From Hyphomicrobiales bacterium (GTDB lineage Bacteria; Pseudomonadota; Alphaproteobacteria; Rhizobiales; Rhizobiaceae), in the NCBI GenBank assembly GCA_021775415.1, contig JAJFHV010000010.1, positions 1 through 64,000 on the forward strand: a stretch of DNA of 64,000 bases. Reading direction: 5' to 3'. Both the position numbers and the translations under genes were made by a program. The notes under the pieces were generated by a model, which worked only from the letters and a program-made list of their open reading frames with translations, was not told the DNA's origin and did not search any database. This document shows positions 1-7,976 of this stretch, one piece after another (positions within the stretch are counted from its first letter, which is position 1; each line of letters starts with the position of its first letter).

Positions 1-25
1 CGCGTTTGTGCATTGTACTTGTCTT

Positions 26-180
26 GCCGGTCATCCAACCGGCGCCCGTTCACGCAGCGGCGGTTTGGCTAGTCGCCAAACCTTTTGCTGGCACGGAGCG
101 GGGTTTTCATGACGCTACTTCGAAAGGAGTGAGTGAATGCAGGTGCTTGCCACAAGCAATCCTCGGGGCAGGCCCGAGGA
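26..180. repeat. cluster of three short intergenic palindromes
   Basis: Three perfect inverted repeats lie in the first 180 bases. GCCGGT (26-31) pairs with ACCGGC (38-43). GGTTTGGC (62-69) pairs with GCCAAACC (75-82) and is followed by TTTT, so it could terminate a rightward gene ending before the window. TCCTCGGG (160-167) pairs with CCCGAGGA (173-180) and is followed by TGAC. The third resembles the dispersed CCTCGGG/CCCGAGG palindromes that I recall from many alphaproteobacterial intergenic regions. The repeat-family assignment is inference from memory. Confidence 0.5.
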
Positions 181-203
181 TGACAAGAGGAGAGATGGCG
201 ATT

Positions 204-1805
204 TTAAAAATCAGTCGGCACGCCACCCTCTTCCTTGCGCTTGATGACGAACGCCTCAAGTTCTTCGCGGATTGCCTCATCCATTGGCGGCGCTTCGAAC
301 TCGGCCAGTATCTGTTTCCAGAGTTTATTCGCCCGATCAACCGTCAAAACACTGCCGCGGTCGCGCCAGTTTTCAAAATTAGACCAATCCGAGAGGAACG
401 GACTGTAGAATGCAGTCTCGTAACGATCCTGGGTGTGCTGGATACCGAAGAAATGTCCACCGTGACCCACCTCAGCAACCGCATCCAGTGCGATTTCACT
501 CTCGTCCCATTTGACCGGTCGCATATAGGTCATCAACTGCTGGACCTGTTCACAATCCATGATGAACTTTTCGTATGACGCGCACAGCCCGCCCTCAAGC
601 CAGCCTGCAGCGTGGTACACCATGTTCACCTTGGAGGTGATCGCTGCAAACAGTGAATGTGAACTCTCCCACGTCGCCTGATTGTCCGGAGCGTTTGAAA
701 CGCAGGTATTGGACGCACGTAATGGTAATTTGTAAAAACGCGCCAACTGGCCGGTCATCTGCGTGGTGCGCATGTAATCGGGCGTTCCAAATGCCGGTGC
801 GCCGGTTTTCATGTCGACGTTGGAACTGAACGTACCAATCGCACAGGCGCATCCGGGGTTCACGCACTGGATCAAAACAATTGCGCAAAGTGCCTCCGCA
901 ATCGATTGGGCGACGGTACCTGCCAAGGTGATCGGTGACATCGCGCCGGCAAGGGTGAATGGCGTCACGACTGTCGGCTGTCCCCGTCTCGCAAGCCGCA
1001 TCAACCCATCCAGCATCGGCCAGTCGTGCTTCAGTGGCGATGTGGAATTGATGTTGGTATACATCCGCGGTGTTGCATCGAATTCTTCATGGGTGTGACC
1101 ACCGGCAATACGAACCATCTCCATCACATCTTCGACTCGCTCTGAGCCGAGCGAATAAGCGTGCACCACTTTGTCCGTGAGTGTCAGCTTGTCGTAAAGG
1201 CAATCCAGATGACGGACAGATGGGTGAATATCCATCGGCTCCACTGGATAACCGCCGGCAAAATGCATGCAGTTAAAATACTGGGTCAGCTTGATGAAGT
1301 CGCGATAGCTTTCGCGATCGCCAATGCGGCGCCCCCGATCCAGGTCAGAGCAATTTGGCGGCGACGACACATTGCCAAATGTCATGTAATCACCACCAAT
1401 GATGATCTGGCGGTCCGGATTTCTCGGCGTAAGCGTAAATTGCTCGGGTGCAGTTGCGATCTTCTCCATGACCAGCGCGCGATCCATCTTGACCAGGGCA
1501 CTGTCCTTCTTCTCATTGGATATCGAACAGCCGTGCTCACGCAAAATATTGACGGCTTCCATGTTCAAAAATTCGATGCCGATCTCTTCAAGGATGCGCA
1601 TCGCACCATCGTGGATCGCCGCAACACCTTCTGGCGGCAACGGTTCGGTCGGTGCATCGGTATTTACCGGAAGTTCCCAAGCCATCTGGTTGATAGCAGG
1701 GCCCTCACCGCGCTTGTTGCCAGAGCGTCCACCCGACCGCCTGCCCTTGCCACGGGCTTCACTCTCAATTGGTGCATCTGCAGTTGTCATTGCTTCGATA
1801 TCCAT
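204..1805 (-). CDS. trimethylamine methyltransferase (MttB) superfamily protein, non-pyrrolysine type
   Basis: The product is an MttB/COG5598 family protein. Family members move a methyl group from a quaternary or tertiary amine, such as glycine betaine, to a corrinoid protein. The N-terminus is low complexity and rich in Gly, Arg and Lys, and is followed by the long conserved catalytic barrel. The frame is continuous, with no internal amber codon at a pyrrolysine position, so this is one of the non-pyrrolysine members and its substrate cannot be read from sequence. No corrinoid protein or corrinoid methyltransferase partner lies in the window. The start is uncertain: ATG at 1805 or 1790 both lack a clear ribosome-binding site, and the frame stays open to 1895. 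The gene is divergent from ogt, sharing an intergenic region of about 180 bp. Confidence 0.8.
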   Translation of the reverse strand: MDIEAMTTADAPIESEARGKGRRSGGRSGNKRGEGPAINQMAWELPVNTDAPTEPLPPEGVAAIHDGAMRILEEIGIEFLNMEAVNILREHGCSISNEKKDSALVKMDRALVMEKIATAPEQFTLTPRNPDRQIIIGGDYMTFGNVSSPPNCSDLDRGRRIGDRESYRDFIKLTQYFNCMHFAGGYPVEPMDIHPSVRHLDCLYDKLTLTDKVVHAYSLGSERVEDVMEMVRIAGGHTHEEFDATPRMYTNINSTSPLKHDWPMLDGLMRLARRGQPTVVTPFTLAGAMSPITLAGTVAQSIAEALCAIVLIQCVNPGCACAIGTFSSNVDMKTGAPAFGTPDYMRTTQMTGQLARFYKLPLRASNTCVSNAPDNQATWESSHSLFAAITSKVNMVYHAAGWLEGGLCASYEKFIMDCEQVQQLMTYMRPVKWDESEIALDAVAEVGHGGHFFGIQHTQDRYETAFYSPFLSDWSNFENWRDRGSVLTVDRANKLWKQILAEFEAPPMDEAIREELEAFVIKRKEEGGVPTDF

Positions 1806-1982
1806 AATTGGCGCGAAGGCTACAGTATTGCGCGCCTGGTTCAGGCGTCGACTTTGGCACCACCAGTCTGGATTGCAATAGGGAATTTGCGACATAAAAT
1901 ACGAAACGCGACAAAGCCCGATTCACGCAATCACCGCCGATTTACACTTTCCCTCAACCCGTATGGATGTCATCATTTCAGC

Positions 1983-2519
1983 ATGAATGAGCACCCAATC
2001 ACTTACACTTACCTGGATAGCCCCGTCGGACAAATTCTGGTCGCCGGGAGCCAAAGTGAACTTCACTATGTAAGCTTCCCTTCAGGCAAAACGACCATCA
2101 AGCCAAAACCGGATTGGCTTTTGGACGATGAAATGCGTTCTCCTGTATTGCGTGATGCGGTGCACCAACTTGGCGAGTATTTCGATGGAACCCGCACTCT
2201 ATTTGACCTGCCGCTACATCTGGGTGGCACGCCGTTTCAAAATGCCGTTTGGCAGGCGCTTTATGAAATACCGTATGGGGCCACTGTGTCTTACGGTGAT
2301 ATCGCGCTTACAATTGGAGAATCAATTGGAGCAAGTCAGGCGGTGGGGATTGCCAACGGCCAGAACCCGATCCCGATCATTATACCCTGCCATCGGGTAA
2401 TCGGTGCTGACGGGTCGCTTACCGGTTTTGGTGGCGGACTGGAAACCAAGGAATTTCTGTTGGCGCTTGAACGCCGGATACAACCTGCACCAGGTTCGCA
2501 ACTCGGATTGTTTGACTAG
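1983..2519 (+). CDS. ogt: methylated-DNA--protein-cysteine S-methyltransferase
   Basis: This suicide repair protein takes alkyl groups from O6-alkylguanine (and O4-alkylthymine) in DNA onto its own cysteine. The 178-residue product has the N-terminal domain followed by the ATase core with the active-site PCHRV motif and a GFGGGLETK stretch after it, which is diagnostic of Ogt/Ada-C enzymes. The frame is open much further upstream, but ATG at 1983 gives the usual family length. The Shine-Dalgarno sequence is weak. The gene sits immediately before the AT-rich cassette; its stop is 13 bases upstream of the distal copy of the tRNA-Arg 3'-end repeat. Confidence 0.9.
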   Translation: MNEHPITYTYLDSPVGQILVAGSQSELHYVSFPSGKTTIKPKPDWLLDDEMRSPVLRDAVHQLGEYFDGTRTLFDLPLHLGGTPFQNAVWQALYEIPYGATVSYGDIALTIGESIGASQAVGIANGQNPIPIIIPCHRVIGADGSLTGFGGGLETKEFLLALERRIQPAPGSQLGLFD

Positions 2520-2532
2520 ACGAAACCGGGAG

Positions 2533-2547
2533 TGGCGATCCCTTCAG
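2533..2547 (+). repeat. distal copy of the tRNA-Arg 3' end (candidate attachment-site repeat)
   Basis: The 15 bases here match the last 15 bases of the CCA-terminated tRNA-Arg gene (3985-3999) at 14 of 15 positions and in the same orientation. The single difference is C for T at 2536. The match ends exactly at the CCA terminus. This is the footprint expected when a site-specific recombinase inserts an element into a tRNA 3' end. The two copies bracket the AT-rich genes at 2655-3609. The match is seen directly; the integration history is inference. Confidence 0.6.
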
Positions 2548-2654
2548 AAACACCAGAAACTTGAAGAATATCAATGATTTCAACGAATTTTCAAAAAGTG
2601 AGGGGTTATATACCCCCATTGATACCATTAATGAAATTGGAACGCCGCCCTCAC

Positions 2655-3461
2655 CTAAGGCGACTTAAATCTTGGAAAATGGTAATGATCAAAGTGCACA
2701 TTTTCTATTTCTGCTCCTGAAATGTACATTAATCCAGACGATAAGGGATTGTCGGAGACAGGCCTAGATTTAAGGAACGTTGTTCCTGGATATTTGGGAT
2801 TCATTTTAAAGTAAAATTTTTCTGAAAATCGCAGCACGATATGATCGATATCGCTTCCGTCTTTAAAGGCCACCTCCGCAACAAATCCAGAGTACATAAT
2901 GTGTTTGTGACCATTGGATATCTTAGTCAAAACAAATCCTGATAGTGATGTATTTTTTCCTTCCGATAATATTGATGAGAGTTGGCCGAACAACAAACCA
3001 CCGACATACCTATTGCGCCGTGCAAGGAAGCCAAATAGAATTGCGGAAAATATAGCAACACTAAATATTAATACAACATAAGACAAAGAAACTAAATAGT
3101 GATTTAAAATAAATTTAGATAATGAGAACATTTCATAATTATAAATAATTGAATATGAATTATTTTGTTCTTTTATATACAATAACAAATCATATGAAAA
3201 TAAATATGGCCCAATTTTTATTAAAGCAATAAATAGAAAAATTGATAGCGTTTGTAGTATTACTGAAATTGTTAAGATGCTTACGGTTATGTGAACTATA
3301 TTGCCTGAGCTTACGGGTCTTTTTACGATATTATCTATATATATCACATAACGAAATATCACCGCTGGGATCAATGATGCGAATAATAGAATTGTTGACG
3401 AGCTAAATGACAATTTAGGCTGGTATTTTTTGCTTACCGAGAAGTTTGTGAATTTTATCAA
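2655..3461 (-). CDS. unknown AT-rich membrane protein with C-terminal soluble domain
   Basis: I do not recognise this 268-residue protein. Three hydrophobic segments are visible, at about residues 20-43, 53-85 and 120-147. The last 115 or so residues are polar and look like a folded domain of mixed strand character. Codons are strongly AT-biased compared with flanking genes. The only usable start is TTG at 3461, directly after an in-frame TGA, with GAGGTG about 10 bases upstream. The start lies inside the end of the preceding 64-residue gene, giving a 47-base overlap that suggests translational coupling. The gene is cargo of the tRNA-Arg-flanked cassette. No enzymatic motif is visible. Confidence 0.6.
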   Translation of the reverse strand: MIKFTNFSVSKKYQPKLSFSSSTILLFASLIPAVIFRYVIYIDNIVKRPVSSGNIVHITVSILTISVILQTLSIFLFIALIKIGPYLFSYDLLLYIKEQNNSYSIIYNYEMFSLSKFILNHYLVSLSYVVLIFSVAIFSAILFGFLARRNRYVGGLLFGQLSSILSEGKNTSLSGFVLTKISNGHKHIMYSGFVAEVAFKDGSDIDHIVLRFSEKFYFKMNPKYPGTTFLKSRPVSDNPLSSGLMYISGAEIENVHFDHYHFPRFKSP

Positions 3462-3609
3462 TCACATCAGACACCTCAAGATGGCGAGTTTCTTTCTCAT
3501 TTGCCAGCTCCGACAAAGCCATATGAACAATATGGAATGATCCTCCAGCCTCCTTCATTAGAAGCCTTTGAATCTCTTCGTGGTCGCCTGTTCTAAGCGG
3601 GTTATTCAT
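3415..3609 (-). CDS. small hypothetical protein of the tRNA-Arg cassette
   Basis: This is a 64-residue, mostly helical, charged protein with no signal peptide or membrane segment and no family that I recognise. The ATG at 3609 has a good Shine-Dalgarno sequence (GGGAGA, about 6 bases upstream), so it is very likely translated. It is the first gene of a two-gene unit and overlaps the membrane protein gene by 47 bases. Two perfect TTAA-N7-TTAA boxes lie 67-108 bases upstream. Small size, coupling to a membrane protein and lack of homology signals fit an accessory cassette, but its function is unknown. Confidence 0.55.
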   Translation of the reverse strand: MNNPLRTGDHEEIQRLLMKEAGGSFHIVHMALSELANEKETRHLEVSDVIDKIHKLLGKQKIPA

Positions 3610-3675
3610 GTCAGTCTCCCTGTGTAGCCTTGCTAAACTGACGAATCATCGTGGACCAACCCTTTGCTTTTATGG

Positions 3676-3690
3676 TTAATTCCACGTTAA
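3676..3690 (-). promoter_or_regulatory. CtrA-type box 1 (TTAA-N7-TTAA)
   Basis: A perfect TTAA-N7-TTAA match. Read on the minus strand it continues into CCAT, giving the extended TTAACCAT half-site often seen at strong CtrA sites. It lies upstream of the leftward 64-residue gene. CtrA is the cell-cycle response regulator of alphaproteobacteria; binding here is inferred from the motif only. Confidence 0.5.
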
Positions 3691-3702
3691 CTGTTCGGTA
3701 CG

Positions 3703-3717
3703 TTAATAAACTATTAA
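3703..3717. promoter_or_regulatory. CtrA-type box 2 (TTAA-N7-TTAA)
   Basis: A second perfect TTAA-N7-TTAA match, 12 bases from the first. It is also a 7-base-arm palindrome (GTTAATA/TATTAAC, 3702-3718). Tandem boxes make a chance match less likely, even in AT-rich DNA. Confidence 0.45.
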
Positions 3718-3984
3718 CACGTACGTCAATGACGTATGTATCAAAATGTGTCTCGTTTGTGTTATTTGTTGTGTTCTAAGCACGTTAACTGGGGTGAGGC
3801 TTGCACCCAACACGGCCAACCCAAATTCCCACTCTGGTTTGTACCCTACAGGAAAATAATCCCACAAACTCGAATTTAGTCAACCAATTTACCAACATGC
3901 GAATCCAAGTCTATACCCTCACTTTGAATCCGGTGAGGGGCAAATTCTAATTTCCCCTTTGTTTTCAATGAGTTAAATGGCGGT

Positions 3985-4061
3985 TGGTGATCCCTTCAGG
4001 ATTCGAACCTGAGACCTACTGCTTAGAAGGCAGTTGCTCTATCCAGCTGAGCTAAGGGACC
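3985..4061 (-). tRNA. tRNA-Arg (anticodon TCT)
   Basis: A full cloverleaf folds on the minus strand. The acceptor stem is GGTCCCT with AGGGATC, the anticodon stem is ACTGC/GCAGT with loop CTTCTAA (anticodon TCT), and the T-loop is TTCGAAT. CCA is encoded at 3985-3987. Its 3' end faces the AT-rich cassette, and the last 15 bases recur at 2533-2547. No own promoter is obvious; it may be read through from the NDUFS4-like gene 14 bases upstream. Confidence 0.97.
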
Positions 4062-4075
4062 GCAATCGCCTGCCC

Positions 4076-4381
4076 CTAGTGAGTCCAGGGCAGGGTTCTA
4101 TTGTAACTGAAATTATCCGCATAGGCGATTTTGCGTCGCTTGGCCGTATGGGATTTTTGCACCACATGGGCGATGCCGTTTTTCTCGGCATAGGCCACTG
4201 CTTCTTCCAACGAGGAAAAGGCGATGCGGACTTGTGAATTCATGTCGGTGGAAGAGGTGTAGCCCATCAGCGGCTCAACTTTACGAGGCGCTTCGGCATC
4301 AAACTCCAACACCCATTCGCTGCTGTTGGATTTGCCGGACTGCATGGCGTTTTTGGAAGGATTGTAAATTCGTGCTGACAT
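4076..4381 (-). CDS. NADH dehydrogenase 18 kDa accessory subunit, NDUFS4-like
   Basis: This 101-residue protein matches the ETC complex I subunit region (NDUFS4 family), an accessory subunit of the alphaproteobacterial type of respiratory complex I. It begins MSARIYNPSKNAMQSG, and the central part has the family's typical TSSTDMNSQVRIAFSSLEEA stretch. I chose ATG at 4381 over the adjoining GTG at 4384. A GGGGAAG Shine-Dalgarno-like run lies upstream. It sits between two tRNA genes, with tRNA-Pro upstream and tRNA-Arg downstream, and may share a transcript with both. Confidence 0.88.
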   Translation of the reverse strand: MSARIYNPSKNAMQSGKSNSSEWVLEFDAEAPRKVEPLMGYTSSTDMNSQVRIAFSSLEEAVAYAEKNGIAHVVQKSHTAKRRKIAYADNFSYNRTLPWTH

Positions 4382-4449
4382 CACTTCTTCCCCAATTTCC
4401 CCTGAACACTTGTGCGTCTTAACATGTCAAAACACAAGGGTGTGCAGGA

Positions 4450-4526
<77 letters not shown>

Positions 4527-4644
4527 TTACCGTTTAACCGGTCGCGGCTTCCCTACACCGGCATTGGTTTTCCCGCAAGCGGGATTTAGCTGCAAGGCAA
4601 AAGAATTTGCACATTACCCGGTGAACTAAAACCCGGTTTACCGC

Positions 4645-5169
4645 CTATTCAGCATTACCAAACAAGCGGTGCCGGATAACATCCCCCCTTTTCAGGCCAA
4701 TTTGGGCGGCAATTCCGGCATTGAGTTCCAGAACAAAAGCAACCGGTTCGCCCGAAGGTATGTGCTCAAGAGAAAACGGCACGGTATTGGACGCAACCCG
4801 CGCAACACTTCCGTCTTCGCGAATAAATACCATATCAAGCGCCAGTGGAGTATTTTTCATCCACATAATCACTGGTTCGTTCCAACCGAAATCAAACAAC
4901 ATTCCATGCGTTGGCAGCATTTGCTCTCGATGCATCAAACCGCTTGAGCGCTCATGCGCTTCATCTGCAATCTCTGCCGAAAAATGGAACTTGCCGTTTC
5001 CCGTCTCTATCAGCAATTCTTCTTGCGGGAGCGTTGCGTTCGGATCCAGCGCGACTGACTTTGCAAAAATATCCGGCGCGGCAAACACAACAAGGCCGGC
5101 GAGTATGAGTGCTAGTCCAACACCCAAAAATGCATTTCGACCAAAACCAAGTTTAGAAACCAGCCTCAC
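4645..5169 (-). CDS. DUF192 family exported protein
   Basis: The 174-residue product has an N-terminal hydrophobic signal or anchor (about residues 12-36) followed by a complete DUF192 domain. Family hallmarks are visible: SSGLMHREQMLP, the following GMLFDF, MWMKNTPLALDMVFI, and VLELNAG near the end. DUF192 proteins are small beta-rich envelope proteins of unknown biochemical role. The gene follows the cold-shock gene on the same strand with a gap of about 100 bases and precedes tRNA-Pro, an arrangement I recall as common in Hyphomicrobiales. Confidence 0.85.
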   Translation of the reverse strand: MRLVSKLGFGRNAFLGVGLALILAGLVVFAAPDIFAKSVALDPNATLPQEELLIETGNGKFHFSAEIADEAHERSSGLMHREQMLPTHGMLFDFGWNEPVIMWMKNTPLALDMVFIREDGSVARVASNTVPFSLEHIPSGEPVAFVLELNAGIAAQIGLKRGDVIRHRLFGNAE

Positions 5170-5272
5170 CTATGCCTCCATGGGACGTTTGCCGAACAGA
5201 TTTGGAATAGCACGCAAATGCCGACAAGCAGATAAATTTATTTGCTGTCCAAATTAGGAGCATGCGGGAGAA

Positions 5273-5860
5273 TTAGTGTGCCTTGAGTGCACTGGCCTCA
5301 TCATCCGGGAAGATTTCGGCAGCCATCAAACCTTTTGGACCACGGCCAAAACGTACCCGTACGTGTTGGCCAGGACGAAGTTCCGTCAACCCGAAACGGC
5401 GCAGGGTTTCCATGTGCACAAAAATATCTTCTTCACCGCGGGTAACAAATCCATACCCTTTGGTGCGGTTGAACCATTTGACCTGAACCCGTTCAAGCTC
5501 GCTTTCAGGCTTCACATCCACATGGGTACGGTTGCCTTCACTTTGGGAGGGGTGCGCTGCAGTTGAGTCATCAATCGAAAGAACACGGAAAGCCTGTAGC
5601 CCCCGTTCACGCTCAACGACCTCGCAAACGATGCGGGCGCCTTCAAGGGCAGTCTGGAATCCATCCCGGCGAAGACACGTCACATGCAAAAGCACGTCCG
5701 GATAATCACCGTCCGGCACAATAAAACCAAATCCTTTGGAAACATCAAACCACTTGATCGCACCGGCAATTTCGAAAACTCCAGCAGCCTCAGCTTCGCT
5801 GGAAGGATCCGCGCCTGGCGTATCCGGGAGGTCCCCTACTTCTATTTTGGCCCCCGTCAT
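5273..5860 (-). CDS. tandem cold-shock-domain protein
   Basis: The protein (195 residues from ATG 5860) has two cold-shock domains joined by an acidic linker. The first contains [16 protein letters not shown] and the second [15 protein letters not shown] with [11 protein letters not shown], so RNP1- and RNP2-like nucleic-acid binding motifs are present twice. Double-CSD proteins of this type are typical of alphaproteobacteria and act as RNA chaperones. I prefer ATG at 5860, with GAGGG five bases upstream, over GTG at 5881, which has no good ribosome-binding site. It is divergent from gloA. Confidence 0.88.
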   Translation of the reverse strand: MTGAKIEVGDLPDTPGADPSSEAEAAGVFEIAGAIKWFDVSKGFGFIVPDGDYPDVLLHVTCLRRDGFQTALEGARIVCEVVERERGLQAFRVLSIDDSTAAHPSQSEGNRTHVDVKPESELERVQVKWFNRTKGYGFVTRGEEDIFVHMETLRRFGLTELRPGQHVRVRFGRGPKGLMAAEIFPDDEASALKAH

Positions 5861-6036
5861 CCGAGCCCTCGCTTGCCGCACTCTGCATCACTGATTCTGT
5901 TTGCATGATAGCATCGTCGACCCGAACCACTGCAATACCCTGAATGAAAAAAACTTCGCAGGGCTTTTCTATCTGTGGGTAAACTTTATGGTACCACCGA
6001 ATCACCTGAAAACCAGACAATCTGGAGTAACCGGTT

Positions 6037-6489
6037 TTGAAATACCTACACACCATGATCCGCGTGCATGACCTTGATAAATCACTGGATTTTTACTGCA
6101 ACAAGCTCGGATTGCAGGAGGTCAATCGTTACGAAAGTGAGGAAGGCCGCTTCTCGCTGATATTCCTTGCTGCAGGTGATGATGTGGGCCAAATCAACTC
6201 TGATGAGGAGACTGGTCCAAGTCCGTGTATCGAACTAACCTACAATTGGGACCCTGAAACCTATTCTGGCGGACGTAATTTCGGACATCTGGCATTTGCT
6301 GTCGACGATATATATGAGACCTGCCAAAACCTCATGAATCAAGGCATTACAATCAACAGACCACCCAGAGACGGCCGGATGGCATTTATTCGTTCGCCGG
6401 ATGAAATATCGATTGAGCTGCTGCAAAAGGGTGACGCCCTACCCTCGTTGGAACCTTGGTCCAGCATGGACAACAGCGGCGAGTGGTAA
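6037..6489 (+). CDS. gloA: lactoylglutathione lyase (glyoxalase I)
   Basis: This VOC-superfamily metalloenzyme isomerises the hemithioacetal of methylglyoxal and glutathione to S-lactoylglutathione. The 150-residue product carries the metal ligands expected from E. coli GloA: His5 (MKYLHTM), Glu66 (CIELTYNW), His84 (FGHLAF) and Glu127 (ISIELLQ). The start is TTG at 6037 with GGAG about 10 bases upstream. The next ATG (6055) would delete His5, so the TTG start is strongly favoured. It is divergent from the cold-shock gene. Confidence 0.92.
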   Translation: MKYLHTMIRVHDLDKSLDFYCNKLGLQEVNRYESEEGRFSLIFLAAGDDVGQINSDEETGPSPCIELTYNWDPETYSGGRNFGHLAFAVDDIYETCQNLMNQGITINRPPRDGRMAFIRSPDEISIELLQKGDALPSLEPWSSMDNSGEW

Positions 6490-6664
6490 GCCATATGAGC
6501 GAGAGAAGGCTGCCCTCAAATTGACTTTTTTTCGCCCTATAAATGACATGGGCAAAATTCGGCCACGCAACAAATTCAGCAAACGATCAAAACGGGCTGG
6601 CAGATTGAAGTTCAAACTATTTAACAATTCTCCTGTTGGGGACACCCCTGTCTTGGCCAGAGCG

Positions 6665-7837
6665 ATGCGCAGTATTTTCGGCGTTGTTTTACCCTGTGCT
6701 TGCGCGATTTTGGTGTCTGCCTGTGTATCGTCATCGCCAAATATCGGGTTTAGCGAGGAAGAGGCTGATACCTCACACCAGGCATCTGTAATTTCCGGAT
6801 TCATGGATGCGGATACGGGTGAAGCAGCTCTAGACGAAGATGGTAACGCCATGAGAACCGCGGTGCCACTAAAAGCGCAGCGTGGTGCGACGCCACCCGA
6901 TACCACCACTGTAAACGCAATGCTGGAGGTCGCTGCCCTGGACCCGGCAACCGTTGACACTTCCAACCAGGATACCCCCGAAAAAAATGTTGGGACGGAT
7001 CAAACCGAGGTAACTTTGAAACCGGTTGCAACGGACGCCATACTGGTGGAAGCCGCTCCAACGGCTCAAGCTGAAGCACAATTGGCAACGGAAACTGAAG
7101 CAACACCTGAAGAAACGGTGGCTGCACCGAAAAAGAGTTTTCTCCAACGCCTCTTTGCAGATCGCCCCAAATCTGCAGCTACAAATCGCACCGGATCAAA
7201 TGTTGCCAGAACCGAACGCAGGGAACGCGGACAGCGGGGTGAACGAGCCCGCTCAGGAATTGTGCTGGCGGCGGCAAGGGTACAAACACCTAAAGTTTTA
7301 TCTTCCCAATCAACAACAACCACATCGTTGGCCAACACTGGAGGAGAGATAATCGCGCTTCCCGGAGTTAAGTCAAACGCCAAACTGTTTGGGATTAATA
7401 CCTCTGAAACTGAAGAGGCAGATGGCAATCTGGAAGTAGCGACACTGGGAAGCTTTACCCGGATCTCGCCTAAAGGATTGCGGCTACAACATGAAAAGGT
7501 TGATGTTGGTTGCCTCAAACCGGAAATACTCCGCATTATCAAAACGGTTGAGCAGCGATACGGCAAAAAACCGATCATCACATCCGGCTATCGTAGTCCA
7601 AAACGCAATCGCAGGGCCGGTGGTGCGCGCAACTCAAGTCATATTTATTGCAAGGCGGTGGATCTGCAGGTTGAAGGCATTTCGAAGTGGGATCTGGCCA
7701 AATATCTGCGCACCCTGCCCGGACGTGGCGGTGTTGGCACTTATTGTCGTACAAGGTCTGTGCATGTAGATACGGGCAGTAAGCGTGACTGGCATCATCC
7801 ATGTCGGCGCTCATCGGTGAAGAAGGTGAAAACCTGA
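6665..7837 (+). CDS. lipoprotein with C-terminal M15-type (DUF882-like) peptidase domain
   Basis: The product is about 390 residues long. A lipoprotein signal peptide ends in the lipobox VSAC. A long linker rich in Ala, Thr, Glu and Pro follows, then a C-terminal domain of about 130 residues similar to the DUF882/peptidase M15 fold of DD-carboxypeptidase-like cell-wall enzymes. Zinc-site motifs are visible: HIYCKAVD (H-x6-D) and SVHVDTG (H-x-D). The start is placed at ATG 6665 so that the signal peptide is N-terminal; the frame is open further upstream (ATG 6548), which would put about 39 basic residues ahead of it. A role in peptidoglycan trimming at the outer membrane is inference. Confidence 0.78.
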   Translation: MRSIFGVVLPCACAILVSACVSSSPNIGFSEEEADTSHQASVISGFMDADTGEAALDEDGNAMRTAVPLKAQRGATPPDTTTVNAMLEVAALDPATVDTSNQDTPEKNVGTDQTEVTLKPVATDAILVEAAPTAQAEAQLATETEATPEETVAAPKKSFLQRLFADRPKSAATNRTGSNVARTERRERGQRGERARSGIVLAAARVQTPKVLSSQSTTTTSLANTGGEIIALPGVKSNAKLFGINTSETEEADGNLEVATLGSFTRISPKGLRLQHEKVDVGCLKPEILRIIKTVEQRYGKKPIITSGYRSPKRNRRAGGARNSSHIYCKAVDLQVEGISKWDLAKYLRTLPGRGGVGTYCRTRSVHVDTGSKRDWHHPCRRSSVKKVKT

Positions 7838-7928
7838 CTTCTCAACTGCCGAGAGTGTGATCCGTGGCCAGCCGGGTAACGTAAGTGGCACAATGGGGAA
7901 TCTTTTTTCCAAAACTGGAAAATACACC

Positions 7929-7957
7929 TTGAAGCGGGACACGATCACTTTTATAAC
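7929..7957 (+). promoter_or_regulatory. sigma-70-type promoter of tRNA-Glu
   Basis: TTGAAG (7929-7934) and TATAAC (7952-7957) are separated by exactly 17 bases and lie 19 bases before the mature tRNA 5' end. Confidence 0.7.
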
Positions 7958-7976
7958 CCGCGCAAATGACCTAGGA

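Larger units (their letters stand above)
3610..3984. other. operator-rich spacer of the AT-rich cassette
   Basis: This 375-base stretch has no convincing gene. It holds two CtrA-type boxes (3676-3690, 3703-3717), a 15-base palindrome TACGTCAATGACGTA (3722-3736), an 11-base direct repeat CACGTTAACTG (3683-3693 and 3781-3791) and an inverted pair CCCTCAC (3916-3922) / GTGAGGG (3933-3939). It looks like the control region of the leftward two-gene unit plus an element end next to tRNA-Arg. Confidence 0.5.

Noticed and set aside
6-578. Open frame of 190 codons on the plus strand over the MttB 3' end
   Set aside because: It is antisense to a well-supported gene, lacks a ribosome-binding site and has no recognisable protein character.
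1161-1982. Upstream extension of the ogt frame to over 450 codons
   Set aside because: The extension is antisense to the MttB gene. The ogt start at 1983 gives the normal family length.
4571-4584. TCCCGC-AA-GCGGGA palindrome as the DUF192 gene terminator
   Set aside because: The loop would be only two to four bases and no T-run follows in the leftward direction, so termination there is not supported.
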